Assembly (NCBI GenBank): GCA_003024985.2
Contig: PXIH01S0035111.1
From: Euperipatoides rowelli
Taxonomy: Eukaryota; Onychophora; Udeonychophora; Euonychophora; Peripatopsidae
Reading direction: 5' to 3' (one strand)
DNA length: 12,713 nucleotides
Position numbers and translations under genes: made by a program. The notes beneath the pieces are model-generated. The model saw nothing but the letters and a program-made list of their open reading frames with translations. It did not search any database and was not told where the DNA came from. Numbering within the stretch: position 1 is the stretch's first letter; each line of letters starts with the position of its first letter. Shown here piece by piece: positions 1 through 9,039 of the stretch.

Positions 1-95
1 GGTAGCCTGATGGGCTACCTCAAACTAGCAAGTAGTAGCCCAATCAAGTTATTAGTAGCCTCAGGCTACTGGGCTACCACTAATTTCGAGCACTG
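1..95 (-). repeat. End of a GTAGCC-hairpin repeat, cut by window start
   Basis: This stretch is built from GTAGCC/GGCTAC words. It contains two perfect hairpins: GGTAGCC (1-7) with GGCTACC (13-19), and AGTAGCCT (54-61) with AGGCTACT (63-70). Read on the minus strand from base 95 it begins CAGTGCTCGAAATTAG, which resembles the start of the element at 7924 (CAGGGTTCGACATTC) and of the fold-back sequence at 6128 (CAGGGTTTGAAAA). I infer that base 95 is one terminus of a short inverted-repeat element whose other end lies before the window. No target duplication can be tested. Confidence 0.5.
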
Positions 96-391
96 CCTCC
101 ATGTGCTCGATGTTATTATTCTTATGCATATATAAATATATTGAATCAGGAAAATGATATCCGATGCAATCTAATTTTTATTAATCTTAATAATATTCTT
201 TGATCAACCAATCTGTTGTGAACTTTACTAATAAATTAAATCTAACATTTATTTCTGGCATAATTTTTTGATCTTAACCTGAATATCACATCATCAAAAT
301 TATAACTTTTGACTCTTTTGAAGTAGTAGGATTTAAGTTGTCACCTCCAATTGGTAGATCTTTCACTCTAATGATCTTATCTAGCGTAGAC

Positions 392-843
392 CAGTGTTTC
401 TCAACCTTTTTATCATCGTGGACCGGCCGGACCGATGGATAATTTTACGAGGGTCTGTAATTATATGAGACAATGAATTATGTTTATTTTACAGTCGCAG
501 CGTGGCAGTGGTGATTGTCTCTAAATGTGAAAACGTTACTGATATCACATTCTTAGTGCCGTTAAATAAGTTACAATCACAGTTATAGCCTATAAGTGAT
601 ATTAAAACTTAGTCATTGTTTATGATTTAAAAGAAGTCTTTAATTATTTAGTTTTAATGTTTATTTTACTGATCCACTTTAATATTACATCCTTATTATC
701 ATCATTTAATAATAATAACTAGCAATGATAATACCGTGATTATAATGCGATATAAAGATGTGTTTTTTTTTTATAATTTTTTTTATGGATGTTTTTCGTG
801 GACCGGTGAAATTTTTCCATGAACCAGTGGGTGAGAAACACTG
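392..843. mobile_element. hAT-type non-autonomous DNA transposon (MITE)
   Basis: The element is 452 bp. The left end reads CAGTGTTTCTCAACC and the right end, read on the minus strand, reads CAGTGTTTCTCACCC, giving 15-bp inverted termini with one mismatch. The flanks GCGTAGAC (384-391) and GCCTAAAC (844-851) match at 6 of 8 positions, as expected for an aged 8-bp hAT target duplication. The CAGTGTTTCTCAACC terminus followed by a GTGGACCGG motif near both ends is typical of Charlie-like hAT elements. No transposase remains. An open frame that begins inside the right end and runs out past it (758-1054) has no protein features and is not taken as a gene. Confidence 0.85.
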
Positions 844-851
844 GCCTAAAC

Positions 852-2259
852 CCTATGACACTATAAACTTTCTACTGGATCTACGTGACAAACTAAATTT
901 CCTCCACTTAAATACTGAGAGACTCTCTACTACTGTAATTGGTGATTTAAACAGACTTTTTATCAAGCTTATCTTTCTCATTCAAATACAAAATGTTATT
1001 AAACAAATTCTCTTTTCTCAACTATGTTTGTTCTCTTCCAACCAGAGTCTCTGACACATCTGACGAAATATAAACCTATAACTACGAACTTAATAACTAT
1101 AATAAAATCCGATTACCAATGATTTGCAGCATGTTATTTTAATATCGCGCACACTTGTACATAGATTTCCATTCCACATAAGGGGCAACGTCACAAATTC
1201 AGACAGACACTATCCTATCATGCCGTTCTCAGGATGTAAAAAAAAAAATATGAGTATTTTTTGTACTGGAGAACATCCCACCCCCATCCCCTTAATTTAA
1301 CTACTTTACAAATTAGAAAATAGAGGCCAACTGTATAAAAAATCTTACTTGTCAATGTTAAATTAGTAAATTAATTAAAAAAAATAGAAAAACATTAACT
1401 TAGCATAATATTATATGGAATATTTCCAACACCCCCCCCCCCCTCCATGTCTTATGTACCCTACCGTATATCAAAATGCTAGCAGTTCAGTAAGTCCCTT
1501 TTTCTGCAGGAATACTCTTGGTAATTCTAGTAGATAGGCTATTCTTCGATTATGGGGTCCACTAGCTCAGACCCATTTTAAATCCATATAGGCCTACTGT
1601 ATATTTAATATAATGAATATACAGGTAATATCAATTAAAAAAGTCTACATATTTTTTTAAAATGTTATTGATAGTGGGAAGTGAAAAATGAGGAAGGGAG
1701 TGAATGAACGTTTTTTTTTTTTTTTATGTGTAGCCTGATGCCCTGATTTAACTTTTAGAGATGGAAGCATTGACTCATTTAGCAATGATTATACACTGCT
1801 TTATATTCTTATAATTTTTTTAATATTGTAACAACGGACCTGGAAGAGCACCGTTTGTGTGAATTTTTGGCTCATCTTGGAAAAAATAATTAATTTAACT
1901 GTGGTTCATTAATTAATGAACATTTCTAGAATTTCTTTAAATATTCAGAAGGTGGCACTTATTTTCTGATTCTCATTTAATCTATTAGAATGAGGAAATG
2001 GAGTTTATTTTTATTTATTTCAGTTTCATTTAATTGAAATTTATTTTTAATTTTAATTTCCTCTCAAATGAAATCAATCTCTGGTTTACTAAAGTTTAAG
2101 GTTTATTTTTTTAGATAGATCTTCTACCTAAGTTGTTATTCTAGATCCATTTTAGTAATCAAACTAACAGTTATAATATTTAAAAACAGGTAAAATATAA
2201 TATTACATAGAAAAATTAAAATTAATAATCTAAAATAAATACAAGGGTAGGCCTACTTA
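852..2259. other. Non-coding AT-rich stretch, no gene seen
   Basis: I see no supported exon or RNA gene here. There are T and A runs, a 12-base C run at 1432-1443, and a perfect 16-bp palindrome TTCATTAATTAATGAA at 1905-1920. Two copies of the palindromic word TAGGCCTA lie here at 1589-1596 and 2248-2255. It is probably intron or intergenic DNA. Confidence 0.6.
1432..1443. repeat. Poly-C tract (C12)
   Basis: An uninterrupted run of twelve C stands out in a very AT-rich background. It is preceded by AACA and followed by TCC. It is a simple homopolymer that probably varies in length, and no function is claimed. Confidence 0.9.
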
Positions 2260-2727
2260 CTATAAATTAAAAATATGAAAAGAATTTACATTTCCAATAA
2301 TATTGGGCAGAATATCATTCAAAGGTTTTGGACCCAGATGGTAAAAAGCCAATGAAGCCCAAACCAGTCTACAAGAATAAACTATCGGCCCCCAGAGACA
2401 CAGAGTCTAGTGATAGACTTACTCGATGAAGAGATAGGCACTTTAAGATCACTTAGGTAAGATGGTGCCAAATCATACAAACATTTCCAAATCAAAACAA
2501 TGTAATGGAATATTCTCTGTTCCAGGGTAATCCACCCAAGAGCTCCCCTAGCATCGGAGGCACTAGAGACTCCCTGGCCAAAAACAATAGCCTAAAATGT
2601 GTCGAAAAATTAGAGCCATACCACATCACCATAGTCCAACGTAGAGGCTATCAGTGAATAATAAATGAGACAAAAACTTTCTCAGATAAGAAAAATCTCA
2701 GTCTTAACAAAAGTCTATTTAGTGACA
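2260..2727 (-). pseudogene. Decayed LINE reverse-transcriptase C-terminal fragment
   Basis: Read on the minus strand, broken frames give the usual C-terminal series of a non-LTR retrotransposon ORF2 (CR1/L2/Jockey-like). In order these are RLRFFLSEKVFVSF, then STLDYGDVVW, then ALGWITLEQRIFHYIVL, then WKCLYDLAPSYLSDL, and finally HLGPKPLNDILPNIIGN before a stop at 2260-2262. The blocks appear in the correct order but need at least two frame changes and cross several stops. About 30 residues seem to be missing between DYGDVVW and the LGW block. The fragment is therefore dead. The endonuclease and the RT catalytic core are absent, so it is a 5'-truncated copy as is normal for LINEs. The clade cannot be fixed from this much sequence. 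Confidence 0.85.
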
Positions 2728-4053
2728 ATATTTATTTGCAATATAGAATCAATATTTCTATTTTAAACAAGGATCATTGACAACTTCCGGAATTTTCAAA
2801 TAGTCAGATGGATATACTGTAATATGTAGGCCTATACTTAATTTAATTTTAAGTTAAAATTGTGATCTCCAGTGGATTTTAATTTGTGTGAGGTACCCAC
2901 TAGTAGCCTATAGATACATTTTGATTTATTCATTAGTACCAAACGATTTTTTCTAAACCAGAGAACAACCATTTTTAGGTTGTAATTAATTTTTCTTTCA
3001 ACTAGTAGCCGAAACCAGTCGTGTTAGAATGTTCCTTCTAAAGCCACTTTGACATGGATTGAGCAAATTGTTATCCCCTATAAATTTATTGGGTAGCATT
3101 AGCATTTAATTAAATTGTTGAATTTAATTTGTTCAGAGGATTTATGATGGTTGATGTAAGCCTAAAAAGTTCTAATAACTATTTAGAATTTTGTTATTTG
3201 TTTAAACTCTTGGTTACAAAATATAGTGTAAATTGCGTGTTCTATATAGAGGATTGTATTTTTATTCAGACAATTCTTTGAATAGTAAGGTAGGCTATTC
3301 ATCTTTATAAATTAAACGAGTGTTATTGAGTAAATACCTACAGCAGAAATACAGTAGGCTTTGTAGCCTACAGATAAATATAATTTTTTTAAGTACATTA
3401 GTTGATTAATTGGAGCCTAAAGATCCATTAATGAAACATTTAAATTTACAAGTAAATTTTTGAAAAAAGTAATGGGTTATATTTAGTAAAGGCTTTTTCA
3501 AATTAATTATTTCATGGCACTCTTTTCTCATATTATTAAAATAAAATTTTTTAAAGACATACATTTCTATTTATTTTTAGATTTGATGTAAACTTTATAA
3601 GAAATATAACCTATTATTTTAAACATATTTAAAAATGTTTATAAATTTTTATTGTAAAACAAAAACCTGTTTTATTTATTTTTATCTAAACTCCAATCTA
3701 TAAATAACTAGCTAGCTAACCTGCATTTTGTTTATTATTTTTTTTATCAAACCAGTAAAGGAATATAATATTATGATATTTAAATTGTGAAATCCTTTGA
3801 AATATTAATACACTAATACAGATAACCTACTGCAATGAGTTTATTTTTGAAAGTTATTAGATGCCAGAGACAAATAAATATGTAATACTTATATTTTGGC
3901 ATTGAAATATATTTTTTTCAATGTCGGGATTTTCAAGCTTTTTAAAAACTTTATTTACGAGTCAGAAAAATGTCACAACAACACAAGAGATAATCATCTG
4001 ATTAAAGAAAATTAAGATTTTCTTAATTCAAGGTTCAAAAGATTAATGAAAGA
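2728..4053. other. Non-coding AT-rich stretch, no gene seen
   Basis: There is no open frame with protein character and no recognisable RNA gene. The sequence is mostly A/T homopolymer mixtures. A few TAGCCTA/TAGGCTA words occur, for example at 2904 and 3364, and a TAGGCCTA lies at 2827-2834. It is probably intronic or intergenic. Confidence 0.6.
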
Positions 4054-4061
4054 CACACACA

Positions 4062-4351
4062 CAGGGGGTATATATTCTTCACGTTAAACTGAAAATCTTC
4101 CCGAGCTGCTAGAAGATTCTTCCCGAGTACCGAGATTGGCAGCATTTTTTTTTTTTTTTTTTTACATTAATAAAGGAATACCGGTAGCTATAATTTAAAA
4201 TAATTTAGGTAATTAGGTAGGCCTAAATTACCTTATGTTTGATCAAGTATTCAATATTTTTTTAATCGGATACCTAAATTTCTTCCCAAAGGCAAAATTC
4301 TTCCCGAGCTGTTTGTTCACTCTGTCGGTAAGAATAGCCTATACACCCCTG
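4062..4351. mobile_element. Short inverted-repeat element with CAGGGG ends (hAT-like MITE)
   Basis: The left end reads CAGGGGGTATATATTCTT. The right end on the minus strand reads CAGGGGTGTATAGGCTATTC, followed by TTACC. These are imperfect inverted termini separated by small gaps. The flanks CACACACA (4054-4061) and TGCACACA (4352-4359) match at 6 of 8 positions. This fits an 8-bp hAT-type target duplication, although a CA-rich flank makes chance matching easier. Inside are repeated direct copies of TTCTTCCCGAG (4096, 4117 and 4298, with a partial copy at 4280), two of them followed by CTG. There is also a 19-base T run at 4145-4163. No coding sequence is present. Confidence 0.65.
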
Positions 4352-4359
4352 TGCACACA

Positions 4360-6127
4360 TTAACTATTGACCGCAAAATGAAAAGAGAGGAAACTCATCA
4401 TTTTCCTATCAATCAGATACCGGTACAGTAAAATGTGTTACAGAAACAGTTTTTATTTCTTTTGTAGCCTACCAATCCGAGTGAGAAAAATTTTAAAGTA
4501 CAAATTACAGTTATTAGGCTATTGATGATTGAGTTATTACTTTCTCTTAGTATAGCCTACTCTGAAAATACCATAAACAGAATAAAATCAAAATGAGAAG
4601 TAGGGAGAATGCCTTTGAATTGTAGGTTACATATCAATATCTTATGTGTTGATTTGCTATCTGGTCCCTCTCTCATGCTTGTAATGCATGTAGACTAAAT
4701 GAACAATTTGTGCTTCAAAAATATATGTCCAATCATCAGAATGTAATGATCCAATGCATTGTAGATGTTCCTTTGTTTTTACATGTCCATTGAGAACATT
4801 TAAGATTTACATAAGACATCACATAGATAAAAGAACTCTAAAACATCAATTTATTAACTGATTGACCATTATGGCAGCCACTAAAATTCCCTTGTTTTTA
4901 ACTTAGTTCTTTTCTTGCGCACTGCATAACATGTGAGTTTTATAACTTCTGCTGTTCATTGAACACAAATCTGTTAATTAGTGAATGTCCATCAGAGTTA
5001 TACTTAGCCTATAAAGGGAAATTTTCTATGGCTAGAGAGTATTTCCCCATACAATAATTTCAATAAGAAACACTTAAATTACATTCTATTGATTGATGAG
5101 TGACTGAATCATATGGAAGACTACAGCTTTTGTTTTCATTCCTGTTTAGTTTGATCTCAAATATTTGCCCACAGCCGATAGCATGTCATCATTCTATGTT
5201 TCTCTTTCTGAGACAATTTGTTTCACACACACACACAGATAATAACAGATAAATGAAGAGAATCAGAATTTGTTAAACTTAGTAAATGTAAAAGCAAGTT
5301 TTATCACTGTGATTTACACATTGGCAATTTCTTGATTGGTTTCTCTTTATCCGGAGTTATATCCTTCATACTGTTAAATGAAACCATAGTTTATGCAGGA
5401 AATGTTAAGCATGGACATTTTTTATTGTACATTTAATTATTTTGTCACAGGATTAAAGTAAAATAATTTTTTCAGACATACATCAGGGTTAAGAAAGTTC
5501 TGCAACAAAAAGGAAACTTAACCTAAAATAAGTTGATTCAACTTAACTGAGTTACCATATTATTTGAAAGGAAATGATATTTATATTTTTAAAAGTTCCT
5601 TTTAGTTGAATTGATGATACATTCTAACATTTTGCTCTTTCAACCCATTAGTCATGAAGGCTAATAATAAAACAAGTTTTTTTTTTTAATTTATTTTTTA
5701 TTTTTTTAATTATTATAGAACTAGCTAGCACCCACATACAATTTATATTCGTGGAAATAATTCAATTTTGTAGGTTTGAAATTCTAAGCTTAAGATTGTT
5801 AAAGAATTCTTCAGGATATTTTAGCTAGTCCTTTGAATCAGCATTCATGGTATAATCAACACTCTTGTATAATTTTTCATTGCTGGTAATTTTTGTTGTT
5901 CATTTGTACAGTAACTGTAAGGATTACATGACCCTTAAGCTGTTGGGGTGTTACACCTAGAAAATCAGTGTCACACATCAACCTACAACCTAAAACAAGT
6001 ATACACAGTCTTCTTAAAGCCTTGGATTATGAAACATCATTATTAAAAAGGTTATAGGTACCGTAGCAAAAAAACAGTTTCTGGCAAAATGTCAGTCAAC
6101 TCCTAAAGTTTTTATTACAATTTCAAT
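4360..6127. other. Non-coding stretch, no gene seen
   Basis: I find no exon, RNA gene or transposon end that I can support in these roughly 1.8 kb. There is a short CA repeat at about 5224-5236, a T-rich block at 5680-5715, and a small GGTGTTACACC hairpin near 5945-5960. It is probably intron or intergenic DNA. Confidence 0.55.
5224..5236. repeat. (CA)n microsatellite
   Basis: About six CA units in a row lie in otherwise unique sequence. It is short and of no evident function. Confidence 0.8.
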
Positions 6128-6290
6128 CAGGGTTTGAAAAAAGCTGGGGTTTCTTGAAAAAATCCAACCCAATGGGTTTTTTCCGGGTTTAATTGTGGAT
6201 TTTCGGATTTTTTTCAGATCTTTGAAAAATACAGGGCTTTTAGGGTCCTTTTTTTTTTTAAAAAAAAAGTGCTCCCTAAAAGTCTTTTTT
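6128..6290. repeat. Fold-back repeat, CAGGGTTTGAAAA type (copy A)
   Basis: The sequence starts CAGGGTTTGAAAAAAG and contains AACCCA-a-TGGGTT (around 6166-6178) flanked by A and T runs. It then has a second inverted repeat in which CTTTTAGGG (6237-6245) pairs with CCCTAAAAG (6274-6282), with T11 and A9 tracts directly inside. The central GAAAAAATCCAACCC...GGGTTTTTTCC block resembles the one at 7110-7133. The start resembles the termini at 95 (minus strand) and 7924. The right boundary is unclear: a GATCCCTAAG near 6300 could be a decayed end, but no target duplication is visible. Confidence 0.45.
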
Positions 6291-7047
6291 TTTTACATTT
6301 TGATCCCTAAGCCCTTATTTTAGAAACATTGTACCATATATAATTTTAAATTAATGATGGAATCATTTGATCCAATAAGTAAATTTTATTTTGCAAAAAT
6401 TATATGAACTTAAAAAGAAGTTTATAGAGTAAACTTATGTTGGCTACTATATCTAGGCTATTGCATTTGTTTTAGGAATTTTTAGGGTTATTTATGACAA
6501 AACGTTATATGACAAAATGACTCAGTTACCAAAAAAAGCAAAAAAGTTGTCTTAATCCTTTAAAATTGCATATAGGCTACTGTAACTTCATATTTAATAG
6601 ATCACATATTATATAACATTCAAGAAGGTGGGAAGTGTTTTCATTTTGTTGTTATTCATTATAAAGGGGAGGGGGGTCTCTAGAAACGTATATAGACTAT
6701 AACAAACACACCAAATTGTTTAGGAAATGAATAGCCGGGGAGATATAATAATGTTAACAGTAATACCGTACGTTGTTGAAAAAAAAAAATTTTTTTTTTA
6801 ATATTTCTCTAGAATTATAATAAATGACATTTAAAATCAAAACACCCTTGTAAGGAGCCTAGCCTATATTATATAGGCCACATAATTTTTACATTTTCTC
6901 CACTTACGGTACCTAATAACCTATCTATCATATTGAGAAACCCGTATTAGTTTTTAAAAAATGTTAGGAAGTAAAACAATGTATAATTCTTAAAGATTAG
7001 CTAAGTTAATAGTGGTATTCACTCTAATAATTGATGATTGGCATGAA
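6291..7047. other. Non-coding AT-rich stretch, no gene seen
   Basis: No supported gene is present. Notable simple features are an A11T10 fold-back at 6779-6799, a G-rich patch at 6664-6677 and a GCCTATA/TATAGGC inverted repeat near 6862-6880. The similar fold-back sequences on both sides (6128 and 7048) raise the possibility that this is the interior of one composite element. I could not confirm matching ends. Confidence 0.5.
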
Positions 7048-7144
7048 ATTTTGAAAAAAAAAACCGCTAGGGTTTTTAAGTGGGTTTTTTTTTCAAGTGG
7101 GCCCAGACCGAAAAACCCACTGGGTTTTTTCAGGCTGGGCCCAC
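7048..7144. repeat. Fold-back repeat with nested GGGCCC hairpin (copy B)
   Basis: A near-perfect 48-base hairpin spans 7097-7144. GTGGGCCCAG (7097-7106) pairs with CTGGGCCCAC (7135-7144), and nested inside AAAAACCCA (7111-7119) pairs with TGGGTTTTT (7121-7129). The preceding bases repeat the GGGTTTTT/AAAAACC theme. It is related in the same orientation to copy A at 6128. The GC-rich outer stem is exceptional for this window. Confidence 0.75.
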
Positions 7145-7577
7145 ATTGATTTTAATGCACTTAGACACAAGTGTTGTGCTGTTCTTGCCTGGAACACAGG
7201 ACAGTCAATATTCAATTTCTCACTATGTTTTGTCCAACATATCTTGGGAGACACAGTAATAGCATCCGTCATCACTGTCTTCAATGTCAGGCTATCAGAC
7301 ATTGGTTTGAATAGACACTTAATCTTACATAACACCACAGGAAAAATTATATAGGGGTTATATCCAGGGATCATGTTGGCCATGATCAAAAATATTGAAC
7401 AGTTAGTCTTCAAATGGTGATGCATCATCCTGTGGAAAATATTTCAATATTGGAATTTATGAAACCACAGGAGTCTTTTCCTGCATAAAAGCTATTTGGG
7501 ATTCTGGTGATTGCAGTGCCATCTATTAATACCAGTGTACATTTTGCCATCAACTGTTTGCTGCTATCTAAATTTTT
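7093..7577 (-). pseudogene. Unidentified decayed coding-like island (minus strand)
   Basis: This island is less AT-rich than its surroundings and unusually free of stops. On the minus strand one frame is open for 111 codons (7428 down to 7093). The opposite strand is also open over 7097-7354. Further right, a separate minus-strand frame is open for about 50 codons and includes MAKCTLVLIDGTAITRIPN, ending near 7432. A one-base shift there would lead into DDASPFED and a stop, immediately after a possible splice acceptor (TTTTCCACAG). I do not recognise the protein. It could be an old transposon gene broken by frameshifts, a last exon of an antisense gene, or chance openness caused by base composition. 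The left edge overlaps the hairpin at 7097-7144. Confidence 0.25.
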
Positions 7578-7923
7578 TTTTCTTTCTCAGAATGAAGAGT
7601 AACTTTATGAATAGGCTACTCTGTAATAAAACCTCATAAAAACGGATAGCTAGCAAATACATCAAAAAAAAAATGTTGAAAGTTTATTTCATTNTTTACA
7701 GTAAAGTAAATTCCACCCATTTTATCACTCTTATGTCATGCTAATAACTGTAAATATAACAACTTACCCTCCTTTAGCCTACAATGCCAACAATTCTCAT
7801 TGTAGTAAGTTAATTCTTTTTTTTATATATACTGTAATGTATGTTAATATTACTACTGTAGAATGCCATCAGAGGATGTGCCACCTCTATTTCTCGGCCA
7901 AAGTTAGGTAAAGTACACCATCG
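7578..7923. other. Non-coding stretch, no gene seen
   Basis: AT-rich unique sequence with one ambiguous base (n) at 7694. A short minus-strand open frame crosses its right part into the transposon at 7924. It has no family features and is not accepted as a gene. Confidence 0.6.
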
Positions 7924-8293
7924 CAGGGTTCGACATTCATTTTTATAATGGGCGGCAACAAGTTGCCTCCCTAAAAGGCCTATGGGTGGCAACTTTCAGG
8001 AATGAGTGGCAACTCTTTTGATTGTTCGCAAAGATTTATATTTAACTACCTACCATACATGTATTAAAACATGAGATATATAATACTAAAGTTGTGTGAA
8101 TATTCAAAACATGTGTGTTTTTAAATATTTTATTACTATTTATGGATAAACAAGGGGAATATGGTTAAATATCACTTGCTAATTAGATGCTTTAAACTTG
8201 TGACCATAAAAAAATGTATGGCAAATATTTGCCACTGCTTGTGCATCTTGGGTGGCATTTTTAAAGATATGATGGCATTTGCGTCAATCCCTG
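7924..8293. mobile_element. Short inverted-repeat element, GGCAAC/TTGCC type
   Basis: The left end reads CAGGGTTCGAC and the right end on the minus strand reads CAGGGATTGAC, matching at 9 of 11 positions. The flanks CCATCG (7918-7923) and TCATCG (8294-8299) match at 5 of 6, suggesting a 6-bp target duplication. Flanks taken as 8 bp do not match. The interior near both ends is rich in GGCAAC/TTGCC/GGTGGCA words that can fold back, with GGCGGCAAC facing AAGTTGCC at the left and a perfect palindrome TGGCAAATATTTGCCA at 8219-8234. There is no coding capacity. The superfamily is uncertain: CAGGG termini suggest hAT, but a 6-bp duplication is not the usual 8. Confidence 0.65.
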
Positions 8294-8505
8294 TCATCGT
8301 CAAACATGTGTGCCGTCACTACACTTAAACATTTCGATCACTCTAAAAAAATTCAACTTGGGCCATGCAACTACATGAATCTGCACCCCCTTCTTAGTTT
8401 TTACCTCATCTAAGATTTCATGTAAGCTTAACCCAAATGCGCCCCTTTGAAAAACAATCTTAAAATTTTTTGATTCTAGCCAAACAAGGGCGCCTGACAG
8501 TATTA

Positions 8506-8563
8506 CAGTGCATTGTGGTAAATCTAAGGTTCACTAGCATGGCGCTAAACATGGTTGCCATCT
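8506..8563. promoter_or_regulatory. Promoter-like cluster (ZNF143-type and YY1-type words)
   Basis: CAGTGCATTGTGGTAA at 8506-8521 fits the reverse of the ZNF143/Staf promoter word (YWCCCAYAATGCAYYG) at all but one position. About 20-45 bases further on come CATGGCGC (8538-8545) and GCCATCT (8557-8563), both resembling YY1 sites in metazoan core promoters. This pair of words is common just around transcription starts. The cluster lies about 220 bp before the first visible CPT1 exon. That exon starts in phase 2 and so cannot be the first coding exon. A minus-strand frame of 33 codons (8561 down to 8460) starts at the YY1-like site. The assignment rests on motif memory only. Confidence 0.3.
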
Positions 8564-8785
8564 CCCTTTTCCCCTCTGAATGAATGATAAATGTAGGGAA
8601 CATTTGATCAGCATTCTACGGTAGTTATTTTTAAAAAGGAACATTTAAATATCTGACATGTCTTTTGTAATGTAGGCCTATTGCACACGCCACTTTAATG
8701 CTTATTGTTATAAAGGCCTATCAAAATAAATAATAATGCATTTATTTTACTTCACAAAAATGCAAACAATTTTTTTTTTTTTTAG

Positions 8786-8940
8786 AAATTCAATCAGAAA
8801 TGGATTATGGCCAACATCAATATACAATTTGGGTACTGCGGTGTTTGTCATTTTTACAATCTTGTTGGGAGATTTTCCGTTCACAGAAACTTTGAATAAA
8901 TATTTATGGCGATTAGATCAAATCTTATATTTGCCTGAAA
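8786..8940 (+). CDS. CPT1: CPT1 internal exon: first transmembrane segment
   Basis: This 155-bp exon belongs to carnitine O-palmitoyltransferase 1, which transfers long-chain acyl groups from CoA to carnitine on the outer mitochondrial membrane. It begins after a T13 tract and AG with one base completing a split codon (phase 2). It ends GAA-A before donor GTAAGT. The translation NSIRNGLWPTSIYNLG aligns without gaps to the KNGIITGVYPASPSSW region of mammalian CPT1A (about residues 47-62). The hydrophobic run from SIYNLG to LLGDF is transmembrane segment 1. The following NKYLWRLDQILYLPE is the intermembrane-space loop. The preceding coding exon, with the N-terminal malonyl-CoA-sensing residues, was not found. 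An open frame that reads from 8736 across the acceptor and past the donor is an artefact of open intron ends. Confidence 0.95.
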
Positions 8941-9039
8941 GTAAGTTGTATGAGCTTTTTTTTTTTTTTTAAATCCTTTTGTTAAAATGTAGCCTATTTT
9001 GAATTTTGTAAATAAATATATTTTAATTTTTTCTTTCAG

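Noticed and set aside
758-1054. Open frame of 98 codons, + strand
   Set aside because: It starts inside the hAT element's right part and runs out past the target duplication. Composition is low complexity and there is no family resemblance, so it is a chance frame.
5484-5530. Possible element start CAGGGTTAAG with a partial inverted AACTTAACC
   Set aside because: Arms are imperfect and there is no partner terminus or target duplication.
7810-7992. Minus-strand open frame of 60 codons
   Set aside because: It crosses the boundary of the short transposon at 7924 and has no protein features.
8460-8561. Minus-strand 33-codon frame starting at the YY1-like site
   Set aside because: Too short and without recognisable features. 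YY1-type words often contain ATGG by nature. Kept only as a note to the promoter finding.
1-8785. Missing first coding exon of CPT1 (AVAFxFxVTxxG and SWKKxxxRFK)
   Set aside because: Looked for the conserved words by eye upstream of 8786. No stretch with a suitable phase-2 donor was found, so none is annotated.
8736-8972. Single open frame across the first CPT1 exon
   Set aside because: Both ends of this frame are intron sequence. The coding part is bounded by the T-tract AG at 8785 and GTAAGT at 8941.
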